A DNA stretch of 64,000 nucleotides from contig NZ_JACIEP010000019.1 of assembly GCF_014196915.1 (NCBI RefSeq), positions 20,471 to 84,470 of the forward strand, written 5' to 3'. The DNA comes from Dysgonomonas hofstadii. GTDB lineage: Bacteria; Bacteroidota; Bacteroidia; Bacteroidales; Dysgonomonadaceae. Shown here piece after piece: positions 8,738 through 16,663 of the stretch. Positions within the stretch are counted from its first letter, which is position 1. Every line of letters begins with the position of its first letter. Made by a program: the position numbers and the translations under genes. The notes below the pieces were generated by a model, which did not search any database, was not told the origin of the DNA, and saw only the letters and a program-made list of their open reading frames with translations.

Positions 8738-10042
8738 TCAATGACCTATCAAAGTTATTAACAGCAATCCGGTGCATACTGCCCCGATAGTAGCTATTAA
8801 CCCGGGAAACATGAATGAATGATTAAGTATCCATTTTCCGATACGTGTAGTACCGGTACGGTCGAAGTTGATAGCGGCAACAACAGTAGGATAGTTAGGC
8901 AGGAAAAAATATCCGTTGACCGTAGGGAAGAGTGCGATCAACATCCATGGTGAGATACCGAGGGTTAGCCCCAAAGGCATTAATGCCCGGACTGTGGCCG
9001 CCTGGCTGTATAGCAATATTGACATAACAAACAACGCTATCCCGAATATCCACGGCATAGACCTGACTACTCCTTCTATTGACTCCTTCAGTTCCTGCAT
9101 GTTGCCATTGATAAATGTATCGCCCATCCAGGCAATACCGAATATGGCAACAACAGCCTGCATCCCCGCGACGAATACTGAGCCCTGCGCTGCTTTTATT
9201 CCGTTGGTATTTGTCAACAGGAGGATGACCGCCGCCGCCGAAAGCATCAATATTTCAATAACAACAGGCATGCCGATTTCCTTTCCTCCTATATTCCGTA
9301 AATCCTCCACAGACCCGAAAAGAATAATCAAAATCGTAGCCAGAATGAAAATCAATACAGAGAGCCCTGCTTTACTTTTCAATTTATAGTTCTTTTTTTC
9401 TTCCTTATTTTCATCCTCAAACATCCTCTCTTCAAGCCGTTTCAGATATTCAGGATCTTCATGCAGGTTCTTTCCCATACGCATACTGAATAATGCTCCC
9501 AGCAATACACCAATCAGGGTTGCAGGTATGGTTATCATCAAAATATCGATCAATGAAATTTTAAACCCGGCCAGCATGCTAAGTAATGCGACTGTAGCAG
9601 CCGAAATAGGGCTGGCCGTTATTGCCTGCTGAGAAGCTATAACGGCGATGGAAAGAGGACGTTCGGGGCGTATTTTCGTTTCGTGTGCTACCTCAGCAAT
9701 AACAGGCAGTACAGAATAAGCCACATGGCCTGTACCGGCTACGAACGTAAACAGATAAGTTACCATTGGTGCATATAGAGTGATGTGTTGCGGATGTTTA
9801 CGCAGAAACTTTTCTGCCAGCGACACCATCAGGTCAAGACCTCCGGCGGCCTGCATACAGCCTGCGGCAGCAATTACGGCAACTATCATCAGCATCACAT
9901 CTATTGGCGGAGAGGTGGGTTCGAGGCCAAAGCCAAAGACCAGGATTGCAAGTCCCAAGCCTCCCATTACTCCCAATCCGATACCCTGTATACGGGCACC
10001 GACGATGATAGCTGCAAGAATGAATAAGAATTGTAATAACAT
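8738..10042 (-). CDS. dcuB: Anaerobic C4-dicarboxylate transporter
   Basis: The 434-residue inner-membrane protein belongs to the Dcu family, which exchanges fumarate, malate or aspartate for succinate in anaerobes. About ten to twelve hydrophobic helices are present, and the family signature lies around residues 105-155: GTGHVAYSVLPVIAEV and then SQQAITASPISAATVALLS. A polar loop with many Glu and Lys (about residues 205-225) separates the two halves. It lies upstream of the acetyltransferase and mdh genes on the same strand, consistent with fumarate/succinate metabolism. A palindromic repeat sits directly before the start codon (10059-10082). DcuA versus DcuB subtype is not certain. Confidence 0.88.
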   Translation of the reverse strand: MLLQFLFILAAIIVGARIQGIGLGVMGGLGLAILVFGFGLEPTSPPIDVMLMIVAVIAAAGCMQAAGGLDLMVSLAEKFLRKHPQHITLYAPMVTYLFTFVAGTGHVAYSVLPVIAEVAHETKIRPERPLSIAVIASQQAITASPISAATVALLSMLAGFKISLIDILMITIPATLIGVLLGALFSMRMGKNLHEDPEYLKRLEERMFEDENKEEKKNYKLKSKAGLSVLIFILATILIILFGSVEDLRNIGGKEIGMPVVIEILMLSAAAVILLLTNTNGIKAAQGSVFVAGMQAVVAIFGIAWMGDTFINGNMQELKESIEGVVRSMPWIFGIALFVMSILLYSQAATVRALMPLGLTLGISPWMLIALFPTVNGYFFLPNYPTVVAAINFDRTGTTRIGKWILNHSFMFPGLIATIGAVCTGLLLITLIGH

Positions 10043-10058
10043 AGATTATATCTTTTCA

Positions 10059-10082
10059 AATAAGGTCACAGACCTTTTTATT
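10059..10082. repeat. 24-bp palindromic repeat, copy 1
   Basis: aataaggtcacagacc plus a T-rich end forms a small hairpin (aaggtc/gacctt). It matches 15854-15877 at 22 of 24 positions. Here it lies 17 bp upstream of the dcuB start and about 100 bp downstream of uvrB, so it could end uvrB transcripts or structure the dcuB leader. Confidence 0.6.
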
Positions 10083-10178
10083 ACCTTAGTAAGGATTAAA
10101 TCTAAAGCCAGTTGTAATTAAAAACAAGATTATTAAATACATCCTGTTTTTTCAACATTTTTGATCGATATAAAGTTC

Positions 10179-12194
10179 TTATTTTTCCTTCAATACCTCT
10201 TCCAATCTTATTATCTGATCACGGAACTGCGCCGCTTCAAGGAATTCCAGTTTCTTGGCAGCGGCAGTCATTTGTTTTTTCGCTTTTTCAATGGCTTTTT
10301 TCAGTTCGTCCTTGCTCATGTATTCTATCTTATCTTCTGAAGCAATGGCCATATCCTGTGCTTCCTGATGGTACGACTTAACCAAAACCTGCTCCAGTTT
10401 ACGCAGGCTAAAGACCGATGTATGCCCTTTCTTTATCTGGCGGGGAATAATACCATGTTCTTTGTTATATGCCATTTGCTTTTCGCGGCGACGATCGGTT
10501 TCGTCAATAGTCTTTTGCATACTTTCGGTAATCTTGTCTGCATAGAAAATCACTCTCCCGTTCACATTACGGGCAGCACGTCCGACAGTTTGTGTCAGCG
10601 AACGGTGTGAACGAAGGAAGCCTTCCTTGTCAGCATCCAGTATAGCCACCAGCGAAACCTCAGGCAGGTCGAGACCTTCACGTAAGAGGTTAACCCCAAC
10701 AAGCACATCGAATTGCCCTTTACGCAACTCATCCATTATCTGTACACGATCCAGCGTATCCACATCCGAATGGATATAGCTACACTTTATACCGCTGTTT
10801 ATCAAATAATTTGTCAGCTCTTCTGCCATCCGCTTGGTCAGTGTGGTTACCAGTGTGCGCTCATTTTTTTCAACCCGGAGCTGTATTTCTTCCATCAGGT
10901 CGTCTATCTGGTTCAGGCTCGGTCGTACTTCTATCGGCGGATCAAGCAGTCCGGTAGGACGGATAAGCTGCTCAACAACCACTCCCTCCGACTTCATCAG
11001 CTCATAGTCGGCCGGGGTTGCACTCACATATATTGTTTGCGGTACAAGCGCTTCAAATTCCTCAAACTTTAATGGACGGTTATCCAGAGCTGCCGGAAGG
11101 CGAAATCCGTACTCCACCAGATTTTCTTTACGGGAATGATCACCTCCATACATGGCCCTTATCTGAGGAATGGTTACATGGCTTTCGTCTATTACCATAA
11201 GAAAATCATCGGGGAAGAAGTCGAGAAGGCAGAATGGACGGGTGCCGGGTTTACGATTGTCGAAATAGCGGGAATAATTTTCTATACCCGAACAATGCCC
11301 CACCTCACGTATCATTTCCAGATCGTAAGTAACCCGTTCATACAACCGTTTTGCTTCCAATGGTTTTCCGATGGATTGGAAGAAATCGACCTGCCGTCCC
11401 AAATCTATCTCTATCTCGGATATTGCCCTGACCATCCTTTCCTTGGTAGTAACAAACAAGTTTGCCGGATAAATACGGAAATCGTCAAAACTCTCCATTT
11501 TTACTCCGCTTACCGGATCGAGACATTCGATGCTTTCGATCTCGTCTCCCCAGAAAACGACCCTTACCACAGGGTCTCCATAAGCAAGGAATACATCTAC
11601 CGTGTCGCCTTTCACCCTGAAATTACCAGCCTGAGGATCGACTTCGTTACGGGAATATAATGCACTTACCAGTGCACGGAGAAACACATCGCGAACCAGT
11701 TTTTGTCCTACTTTGATGGAAATCGTAGAGTTCTCGAAGTCTTCGGGATTACCCATACCATAGAGACAGGAAACTGAGGAAACTACGATAACATCACGTC
11801 TGCCCGACAATAATGAGGTTGTAGTGGCAAGACGTAGTTTTTCTATCTCATCGTTTATCGAGAGGTCTTTTTCAATGTATGTATTTGTCGAAGGAATGTA
11901 TGCTTCAGGTTGATAATAGTCATAATAAGAAACAAAATATTCGACTGCATTCTCTGGAAAAAAGGTTTTGAATTCGCTGTATAACTGTGCTGCCAGTGTT
12001 TTATTATGGCTCAGTACCAGAGTAGGTTTTTCGACGTTCTGAATAACATTGGCGACAGTAAAGGTTTTTCCCGATCCTGTCACCCCCAACAAGGTTTGTG
12101 AGGGAATATCCTGAACCACGCCTTCGGATAAAGCGGCTATCGCAGCCGGCTGATCTCCTGTAGGTTTATAATTTGAAGTGAGCTTAAATTTCAT
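10179..12194 (-). CDS. uvrB: Excinuclease ABC subunit B
   Basis: UvrB is the damage-verifying helicase-like subunit of nucleotide excision repair; it takes over DNA from UvrA and recruits UvrC. The 671-residue protein has Walker A GVTGSGKT at residues 37-44, the beta-hairpin region SYYDYYQPEAYIP near residue 90, the DESHVT Walker B-like motif, helicase motif GRAARN, and the C-terminal UVR domain (KKLEFLEAAQFRDQI, about 640-655) that binds UvrC. The ATG at 12194 is preceded by a TATCTTTG box. uvrC is also in the window at 34975-36801. Confidence 0.97.
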   Translation of the reverse strand: MKFKLTSNYKPTGDQPAAIAALSEGVVQDIPSQTLLGVTGSGKTFTVANVIQNVEKPTLVLSHNKTLAAQLYSEFKTFFPENAVEYFVSYYDYYQPEAYIPSTNTYIEKDLSINDEIEKLRLATTTSLLSGRRDVIVVSSVSCLYGMGNPEDFENSTISIKVGQKLVRDVFLRALVSALYSRNEVDPQAGNFRVKGDTVDVFLAYGDPVVRVVFWGDEIESIECLDPVSGVKMESFDDFRIYPANLFVTTKERMVRAISEIEIDLGRQVDFFQSIGKPLEAKRLYERVTYDLEMIREVGHCSGIENYSRYFDNRKPGTRPFCLLDFFPDDFLMVIDESHVTIPQIRAMYGGDHSRKENLVEYGFRLPAALDNRPLKFEEFEALVPQTIYVSATPADYELMKSEGVVVEQLIRPTGLLDPPIEVRPSLNQIDDLMEEIQLRVEKNERTLVTTLTKRMAEELTNYLINSGIKCSYIHSDVDTLDRVQIMDELRKGQFDVLVGVNLLREGLDLPEVSLVAILDADKEGFLRSHRSLTQTVGRAARNVNGRVIFYADKITESMQKTIDETDRRREKQMAYNKEHGIIPRQIKKGHTSVFSLRKLEQVLVKSYHQEAQDMAIASEDKIEYMSKDELKKAIEKAKKQMTAAAKKLEFLEAAQFRDQIIRLEEVLKEK

Positions 12195-12215
12195 TTTGTC
12201 TATCCTTTCTTAATC

Positions 12216-12223
12216 CAAAGATA
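12216..12223 (-). promoter_or_regulatory. -7 box of uvrB
   Basis: TATCTTTG on the minus strand, 22 bp upstream of the uvrB ATG, matches TAnnTTTG. No clear -33 TTTG is seen. Confidence 0.45.
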
Positions 12224-12413
12224 AGAAGAAGTATATATAAATTATTTACAATTGATATTTATTCTGATAATACAATATTCATACCATAAGTTCCGGATGA
12301 TTTTTTATAAAAGAGTTGTATGCAAAACAGAATAAACCGGTAGTTGAAGAATTTTATATTAAAGGTTATAATCAGGCTCTATAAGAAGCAATCCCCAAAA
12401 AGGATGAAAGAGA

Positions 12414-13190
12414 CTATCTCTTTTTCTTTCTCATTGTCCCTATCAATAATTCCTGTAACCGTTCAGGAGTGATATTTGCTTCTATTTTGCCTTCACTGGC
12501 AAATGATATCTTCCCCCTTTCCTCGGAAATGACGATCACTTTTGCGTCTGTCTCCTGCGAGAGTCCTAATGCCGCTCTGTGCCTCAAACCGAATGCTTTG
12601 GGTATATCCTGATTCTGCGATACAGGAAGAATGCACCCCGCTGCCTTTATTTTATTTCCGGCAATTATCATCGCGCCATCGTGCAGAGGTGAATTTTTGA
12701 AGAAAATATTTTCTATCAGGCGGGTACTGATATCAGCTTCTATCATTTCTCCGGTTTCTTCAAAATTACCGAGTTTTATTTCCTGTTCTATCACAATCAG
12801 GGCTCCGGTATATGTTTTGGCTAAATTCATACAAGCCAGTACTAAAGAAGTAACGACAGAATCGTTAAGTTCTCCTTTATCTTTCGACCTGAACAGACGG
12901 GAAAAGAAACGGAAAGTACGGTTTGATCCCAAAGAGATCAGAAAACGGCGGATATCGTCCTGAAATATGATGATAAGGACAAACAGCCCGATATTGACAA
13001 ATTTATCGAGAATAGCTCCCATCAGGCGCATCTCGAAAACCTGTGAAACCAATATCCAGATAATGATAAAAGCCAAAACCCCGTTAAAGATAACCCCAGT
13101 CCCTGATTTGGAGACAACACGGTATACCTGATACATTACTGTTGCTACCAGCAGGATGTCTACAATATCTTTCCAGGTAAAATTATCCAT
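12414..13190 (-). CDS. cdaA: Diadenylate cyclase CdaA
   Basis: CdaA joins two ATP molecules into the second messenger c-di-AMP, which controls potassium and osmolyte balance and cell-wall state. Three N-terminal hydrophobic helices span about residues 10-75. The DAC (DisA_N) domain follows, with DGA at 171-173 within NSPLHDGAMII and RHR at 203-205 within GLRHRAALG. The length of 258 is usual for Bacteroidetes CdaA. A TATCTTTG box lies 26 bp upstream of the ATG. A PgpH-type phosphodiesterase that could degrade c-di-AMP is encoded at 24247-26340. No folP gene is next to it, unlike in many Bacteroides. Confidence 0.95.
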   Translation of the reverse strand: MDNFTWKDIVDILLVATVMYQVYRVVSKSGTGVIFNGVLAFIIIWILVSQVFEMRLMGAILDKFVNIGLFVLIIIFQDDIRRFLISLGSNRTFRFFSRLFRSKDKGELNDSVVTSLVLACMNLAKTYTGALIVIEQEIKLGNFEETGEMIEADISTRLIENIFFKNSPLHDGAMIIAGNKIKAAGCILPVSQNQDIPKAFGLRHRAALGLSQETDAKVIVISEERGKISFASEGKIEANITPERLQELLIGTMRKKKR

Positions 13191-13215
13191 ATATTATTGT
13201 GGGTTTATCGAAGTC

Positions 13216-13223
13216 CAAAGATA
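13216..13223 (-). promoter_or_regulatory. -7 box of cdaA
   Basis: TATCTTTG on the minus strand matches TAnnTTTG and lies 26 bp before the ATG at 13190. It suggests that cdaA has its own promoter even though the GNAT gene lies only 100 bp upstream on the same strand. Confidence 0.45.
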
Positions 13224-13290
13224 ATTGTTTTCTTCCAGAGAAAAAGCATATAAAATATGTTATCCTGTCCGAAATAAGATTTTTTATAGC

Positions 13291-14157
13291 TTACTCCAGC
13301 ATCAGATTCATTATAGGATTATGGTTCCCAAAAAACTGATGGTATTTACGATCTGTTTCCTCCAGTCTGAACCCGAACAATAAACGGCACAACAGACAAA
13401 TATCCACTTCCAGATCAGCCTTTTCGTCCGACTCCACAATAAGCTCCACTTCTCCTCTATTTATGAGATAAATAAAAGATTCTCCGGTATCATCATTTAC
13501 TTTTATCCTGAAATGTTGCATGAGGTTATCTTTTGCATACAAAGTTAACAGTGTCCATGCGTCTATAATCCGGGACATACCCGAGAGGTTCGTTTTTACC
13601 GGACAGTTTTCTGCTATAAAATCTTCCTTTATCGCCCTGAAATCAGATTCTGTTTTTTGTACACAAAAATTTATTGATCTAAATAACGAATCAAATTCCT
13701 TATAGGCAGCCTTTTCACCGGGGTAAGTATCTATAATCTCTTTTAATGGGATAGGATTGTCGTCTTTTTCAAACACTTGTTCGTATCCATACTTTTCATA
13801 AAAGCCGTAAAGCCAGTCCTCGGCAGGTATAAGTATAGCCAAAGGAATATTCCTTTGCAAAATCACTTCATGCGCTTTGTGTATCAATTGAGCCATGAAC
13901 CCCTTCTTCCTGTATTCGGGAAGCGTGCACAATCCTGCCATATAGGCAAACGGGATCTCCTGTTCATAGAAAGTGATTGTATAAGGCAGCATTTGCAGAG
14001 ATGCCACAACTTTTCCTTCTTCAAAATACAGCAACGTGTTTTCGGGCTTATACTTATATTTAAAAAAAGTGTCTAAAAACTCTTCTGTGTCACCGAAACA
14101 GGTTTTCCACATCTGACGTACAACAGGGGTAATATGTTCATCTGCAAATTGGATCAT
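13291..14157 (-). CDS. GNAT family N-acetyltransferase with C-terminal extension
   Basis: The 288-residue protein has a GNAT domain in its first half, with the acetyl-CoA-binding motif TLPEYRKKGFMAQLIHKA at about residues 77-94. The second half contains FIYLINRGEVELIVES followed by a small alpha/beta region. This arrangement resembles Eis-type acetyltransferases with a sterol-carrier-like C-terminal domain. The acceptor is unknown. It starts 18 bp after the DUF2156 gene on the same strand, so the two are probably co-transcribed. Confidence 0.85.
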   Translation of the reverse strand: MIQFADEHITPVVRQMWKTCFGDTEEFLDTFFKYKYKPENTLLYFEEGKVVASLQMLPYTITFYEQEIPFAYMAGLCTLPEYRKKGFMAQLIHKAHEVILQRNIPLAILIPAEDWLYGFYEKYGYEQVFEKDDNPIPLKEIIDTYPGEKAAYKEFDSLFRSINFCVQKTESDFRAIKEDFIAENCPVKTNLSGMSRIIDAWTLLTLYAKDNLMQHFRIKVNDDTGESFIYLINRGEVELIVESDEKADLEVDICLLCRLLFGFRLEETDRKYHQFFGNHNPIMNLMLE

Positions 14158-14175
14158 AGGCTAAAGATACATCCT

Positions 14176-15078
14176 TTATTTGACTAACGGAATCAAAATC
14201 GCCTCTTCCAGTAATAAGTCGGGATAGTAAGACAATTTTGCTTTACGGAGATTTTCCATTCCCATGTCTTCTTCACGGTTGATATAAGTAAATTCCGACG
14301 CCTCGTGTTCTATAAATTGCTGGTTAATGATTGTATAAGCTCCATTAATTCCTCCGAAGGCTTTTTCCACATGCACAACAAAAGTATCATTGGTAAGCGG
14401 CTCGCCAATAGTAAACGCAACTATCCGTCCATTCACCCTGACAGCCCCACCCCGAAGCTGTAGTATATCAAAGTCACGGAGTAATATTTTGGTGGCGATG
14501 TAATCGTAACGCTGCGAGAAATCTATTTTCGCAACATTTACTTCTTCCCATTCATCAAGCATCCGGGAACATTCATCCAGTTCTTTCCGGGATGTCAGCG
14601 GAAAATACTCCCAGTCTGGGTTATCAGCCTTGAAACGGTTGATATGGTTACGTTTACTTTGCAGTTTCTTGCCCGAAAGTTTAATCAGCCTCTCAGAAAA
14701 ATAGAGGTATTCATCGTTGTTTCTGTCAGGTATGTAGTAAAATGTATCGGGCATTTCATGCTGTATTTGTTCCCACATCTTTTTACTGATCCCTTTCATC
14801 TGGAAGGGAATACGGTTTTCCTCCGCATCTTGCATTATTCTGCCGAATGCTTCCCTGAGAGGCATTTTACCTATAGGCATCATATAGTAAAGCTGCCCGT
14901 CAGAATCCTGAAAACGGAGAAAAATAGTCTTATGCTCTATCGCAAATACCGTTTTAAATTTGGCGTTCCATGCATACAGATTGGCAAAGCAAAAGTCGCA
15001 TGCACGGTATTGATTTCCGTCAAAACAGGCATCTATATCCTTCTTGTCAGATAGTGTAATTTGTTTAAAGTTGATCAT
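14176..15078 (-). CDS. DUF2156 (LPG synthetase C-terminal-like) protein
   Basis: The 300-residue protein resembles DUF2156 proteins, which share the double GNAT-like fold of the catalytic domain of lysyl-phosphatidylglycerol synthases. Typical pieces are DFCFANLYAWNAKF near residue 29, KKLQSKRNHINRFKAD near residue 136 and the closing INREEDMGMENLRKAKLSY. It is soluble, with no membrane flippase domain, so true MprF activity is not implied; aminoacyl or acyl transfer is the family-based guess. It forms a likely operon with the GNAT gene 18 bp downstream. Confidence 0.8.
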   Translation of the reverse strand: MINFKQITLSDKKDIDACFDGNQYRACDFCFANLYAWNAKFKTVFAIEHKTIFLRFQDSDGQLYYMMPIGKMPLREAFGRIMQDAEENRIPFQMKGISKKMWEQIQHEMPDTFYYIPDRNNDEYLYFSERLIKLSGKKLQSKRNHINRFKADNPDWEYFPLTSRKELDECSRMLDEWEEVNVAKIDFSQRYDYIATKILLRDFDILQLRGGAVRVNGRIVAFTIGEPLTNDTFVVHVEKAFGGINGAYTIINQQFIEHEASEFTYINREEDMGMENLRKAKLSYYPDLLLEEAILIPLVK

Positions 15079-15248
15079 AAAATGTTAGTATAACTCCGTT
15101 ATTTTTAACAAAACTAACTAATTATTGTTTATATAATATGTGCAATAGATATATATTTATACTTGATAACATTTGTTTATAATATTTTTTATGACGAAAT
15201 TTGCCTCTTATAAAGAATCATTCCAGATAAGAAACTGTCATAAGAAAG

Positions 15249-15857
15249 ATGTCGAATACGAAAAAAGTATTGGCTGTTGCCGAAACATCATATATTATCC
15301 GTAAGGGCTTGGTCTATGTGCTGTCCCAGCTGTCGAGCGTAGGGAAGGTCGTGGAACTGAAAGAAATGGAAGATATTAGTTATCAGTTGAGCATATTGCA
15401 ACCCGATGCCGTGCTTATCAATCCCATGCTTCTGGGACATTCGGCAAGGCAGGATGTACGCAATCAGCTCAATTTAAATAAAAAAATAGCGGTTATAGCT
15501 CTGGTCTACAATCTTATAGATGAACAATTTTACCGTTCATACGATGCCATAATCAGAATCAATGACTCGGAGTCGAAGATAGAAGAAACATTGCATAACT
15601 GCCTGAATAAAGAATTAAATCCACAGTCGGATCAGGAAGAACTGAGCGACAGGGAAAAAGAAATACTGATAAGTGTGGTCAAAGGCATGAGTAATAAAGA
15701 AATTGCCGAACATCACAACATTTCTATACATACGGCTATTACACATCGCAGGAATATAACCCGCAAGTTAAAGGTGCACAGTATATCGGGACTTACTATA
15801 TATGCGATAATCAATAAGTTAGTAGATATTTCCGAAATAAAATATCAGGACGAATAA
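15249..15857 (+). CDS. LuxR-type regulator with degenerate receiver domain
   Basis: The 202-residue protein has the size of a NarL/FixJ response regulator. The C-terminal LuxR helix-turn-helix is intact (LSDREKEILISVVKGMSNKEIA, then SIHTAITHRRNITRKL). The N-terminal receiver is degenerate: the acidic pair near residue 11 is Ala-Glu, and the residue at the phosphoacceptor position is Asn58 (in LINPML) instead of Asp. It therefore probably does not respond to phosphorylation and may sense another signal or act constitutively. A hemerythrin-like gene follows 104 bp later on the same strand and may be its partner or target. No histidine kinase is nearby. Confidence 0.87.
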   Translation: MSNTKKVLAVAETSYIIRKGLVYVLSQLSSVGKVVELKEMEDISYQLSILQPDAVLINPMLLGHSARQDVRNQLNLNKKIAVIALVYNLIDEQFYRSYDAIIRINDSESKIEETLHNCLNKELNPQSDQEELSDREKEILISVVKGMSNKEIAEHHNISIHTAITHRRNITRKLKVHSISGLTIYAIINKLVDISEIKYQDE

Positions 15858-15877
15858 GGTCGCAGACCTCTTTATTT
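15854..15877. repeat. 24-bp palindromic repeat, copy 2, possible terminator
   Basis: It overlaps the stop codon of the LuxR gene and matches the copy at 10059-10082 with two differences. The core aggtcgcagacct followed by ctttatttctttt could act as a weak terminator after the regulator gene. Confidence 0.55.
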
Positions 15878-15961
15878 CTTTTGTAGGTATAACTGTTTAA
15901 GTTGTTTATAACTCTAAAATTATCGTTAAATACATACTTTCTATTACTTAAATATAAAGTC

Positions 15962-16663
15962 ATGCAAAATATAACAATCATATTCAAAAAGTCGATGAAA
16001 ATGTCGGAGCTGATAGATGCCGACTACCGGCTTCTGCTTCTGCTGAACAAACTGAATATTTCGCTGGGGTTCGGGGAGAAGAATGTAGATACTGTATGCA
16101 GGGAAAACGGATTCGATCCTGATTGCTTCATCTTTCTGGCAAATTTCCAATCCAACAAATCGATCATAAATGTACAACAAGTCTTTAATACACTTCCATT
16201 AGAACCATTCCTGCAATACCTGAAAGGCTCGCACAGTTATTTTCTGGAGATGAGACTACCCAATATCCGACGCAAGCTGGAACTGGTTTTTGCCGGATCA
16301 GACAAAGGCTTGCAGCATGTAGTACTCGATTTTTTCGATAACTATACCAAGGAAGTGGAAGAACACATGCAGTATGAAGACGACACTGTATTTCCTTATG
16401 TGCGCTGCCTGATGAGCGAATCATGTAAAGACAGCTACTCGATCAATATCTTTGAAGAAAGGCATAATGACATTGAAGGAAAGATGAACGACCTGAAACA
16501 GATATTGATGAAATACGTTCCGGGAACCACCGACCAGATGTTGATGGTAAATATACTGATGGAACTCTATATGGCGGAAGAAGAACTGGAAGCACATACT
16601 TACATCGAAGACAGCCTTGTGATACCCCGGGTAAAGGAAATGGAAAAGAACCGGAAAAAATAA
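15962..16663 (+). CDS. Hemerythrin HHE-domain protein, RIC/YtfE-like
   Basis: The 233-residue protein has an N-terminal segment (about residues 15-60, YRLLLLLNKLNISLGFGEKN) reminiscent of the DUF542/ScdA_N domain but without its Cys pair. An HHE-type four-helix domain follows. Candidate iron ligands are in KGSHSYF, EVEEHMQYEDDTVFPYV, FEERHNDIE and EEELEAHTYIEDSLVIPRV. Such di-iron proteins sense or handle O2 or NO, or repair iron-sulfur clusters; which applies here is open. I chose the ATG at 15962; the frame is open 20 codons upstream but that part is AT-rich and atypical. Its stop codon directly abuts that of the convergent flippase gene. Confidence 0.83.
   Translation: MQNITIIFKKSMKMSELIDADYRLLLLLNKLNISLGFGEKNVDTVCRENGFDPDCFIFLANFQSNKSIINVQQVFNTLPLEPFLQYLKGSHSYFLEMRLPNIRRKLELVFAGSDKGLQHVVLDFFDNYTKEVEEHMQYEDDTVFPYVRCLMSESCKDSYSINIFEERHNDIEGKMNDLKQILMKYVPGTTDQMLMVNILMELYMAEEELEAHTYIEDSLVIPRVKEMEKNRKK

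Noticed and set aside
13291..15078. A phospholipid-lysinylation (MprF) operon
   Set aside because: The DUF2156 protein lacks the membrane flippase part of MprF, so the function should not be claimed.
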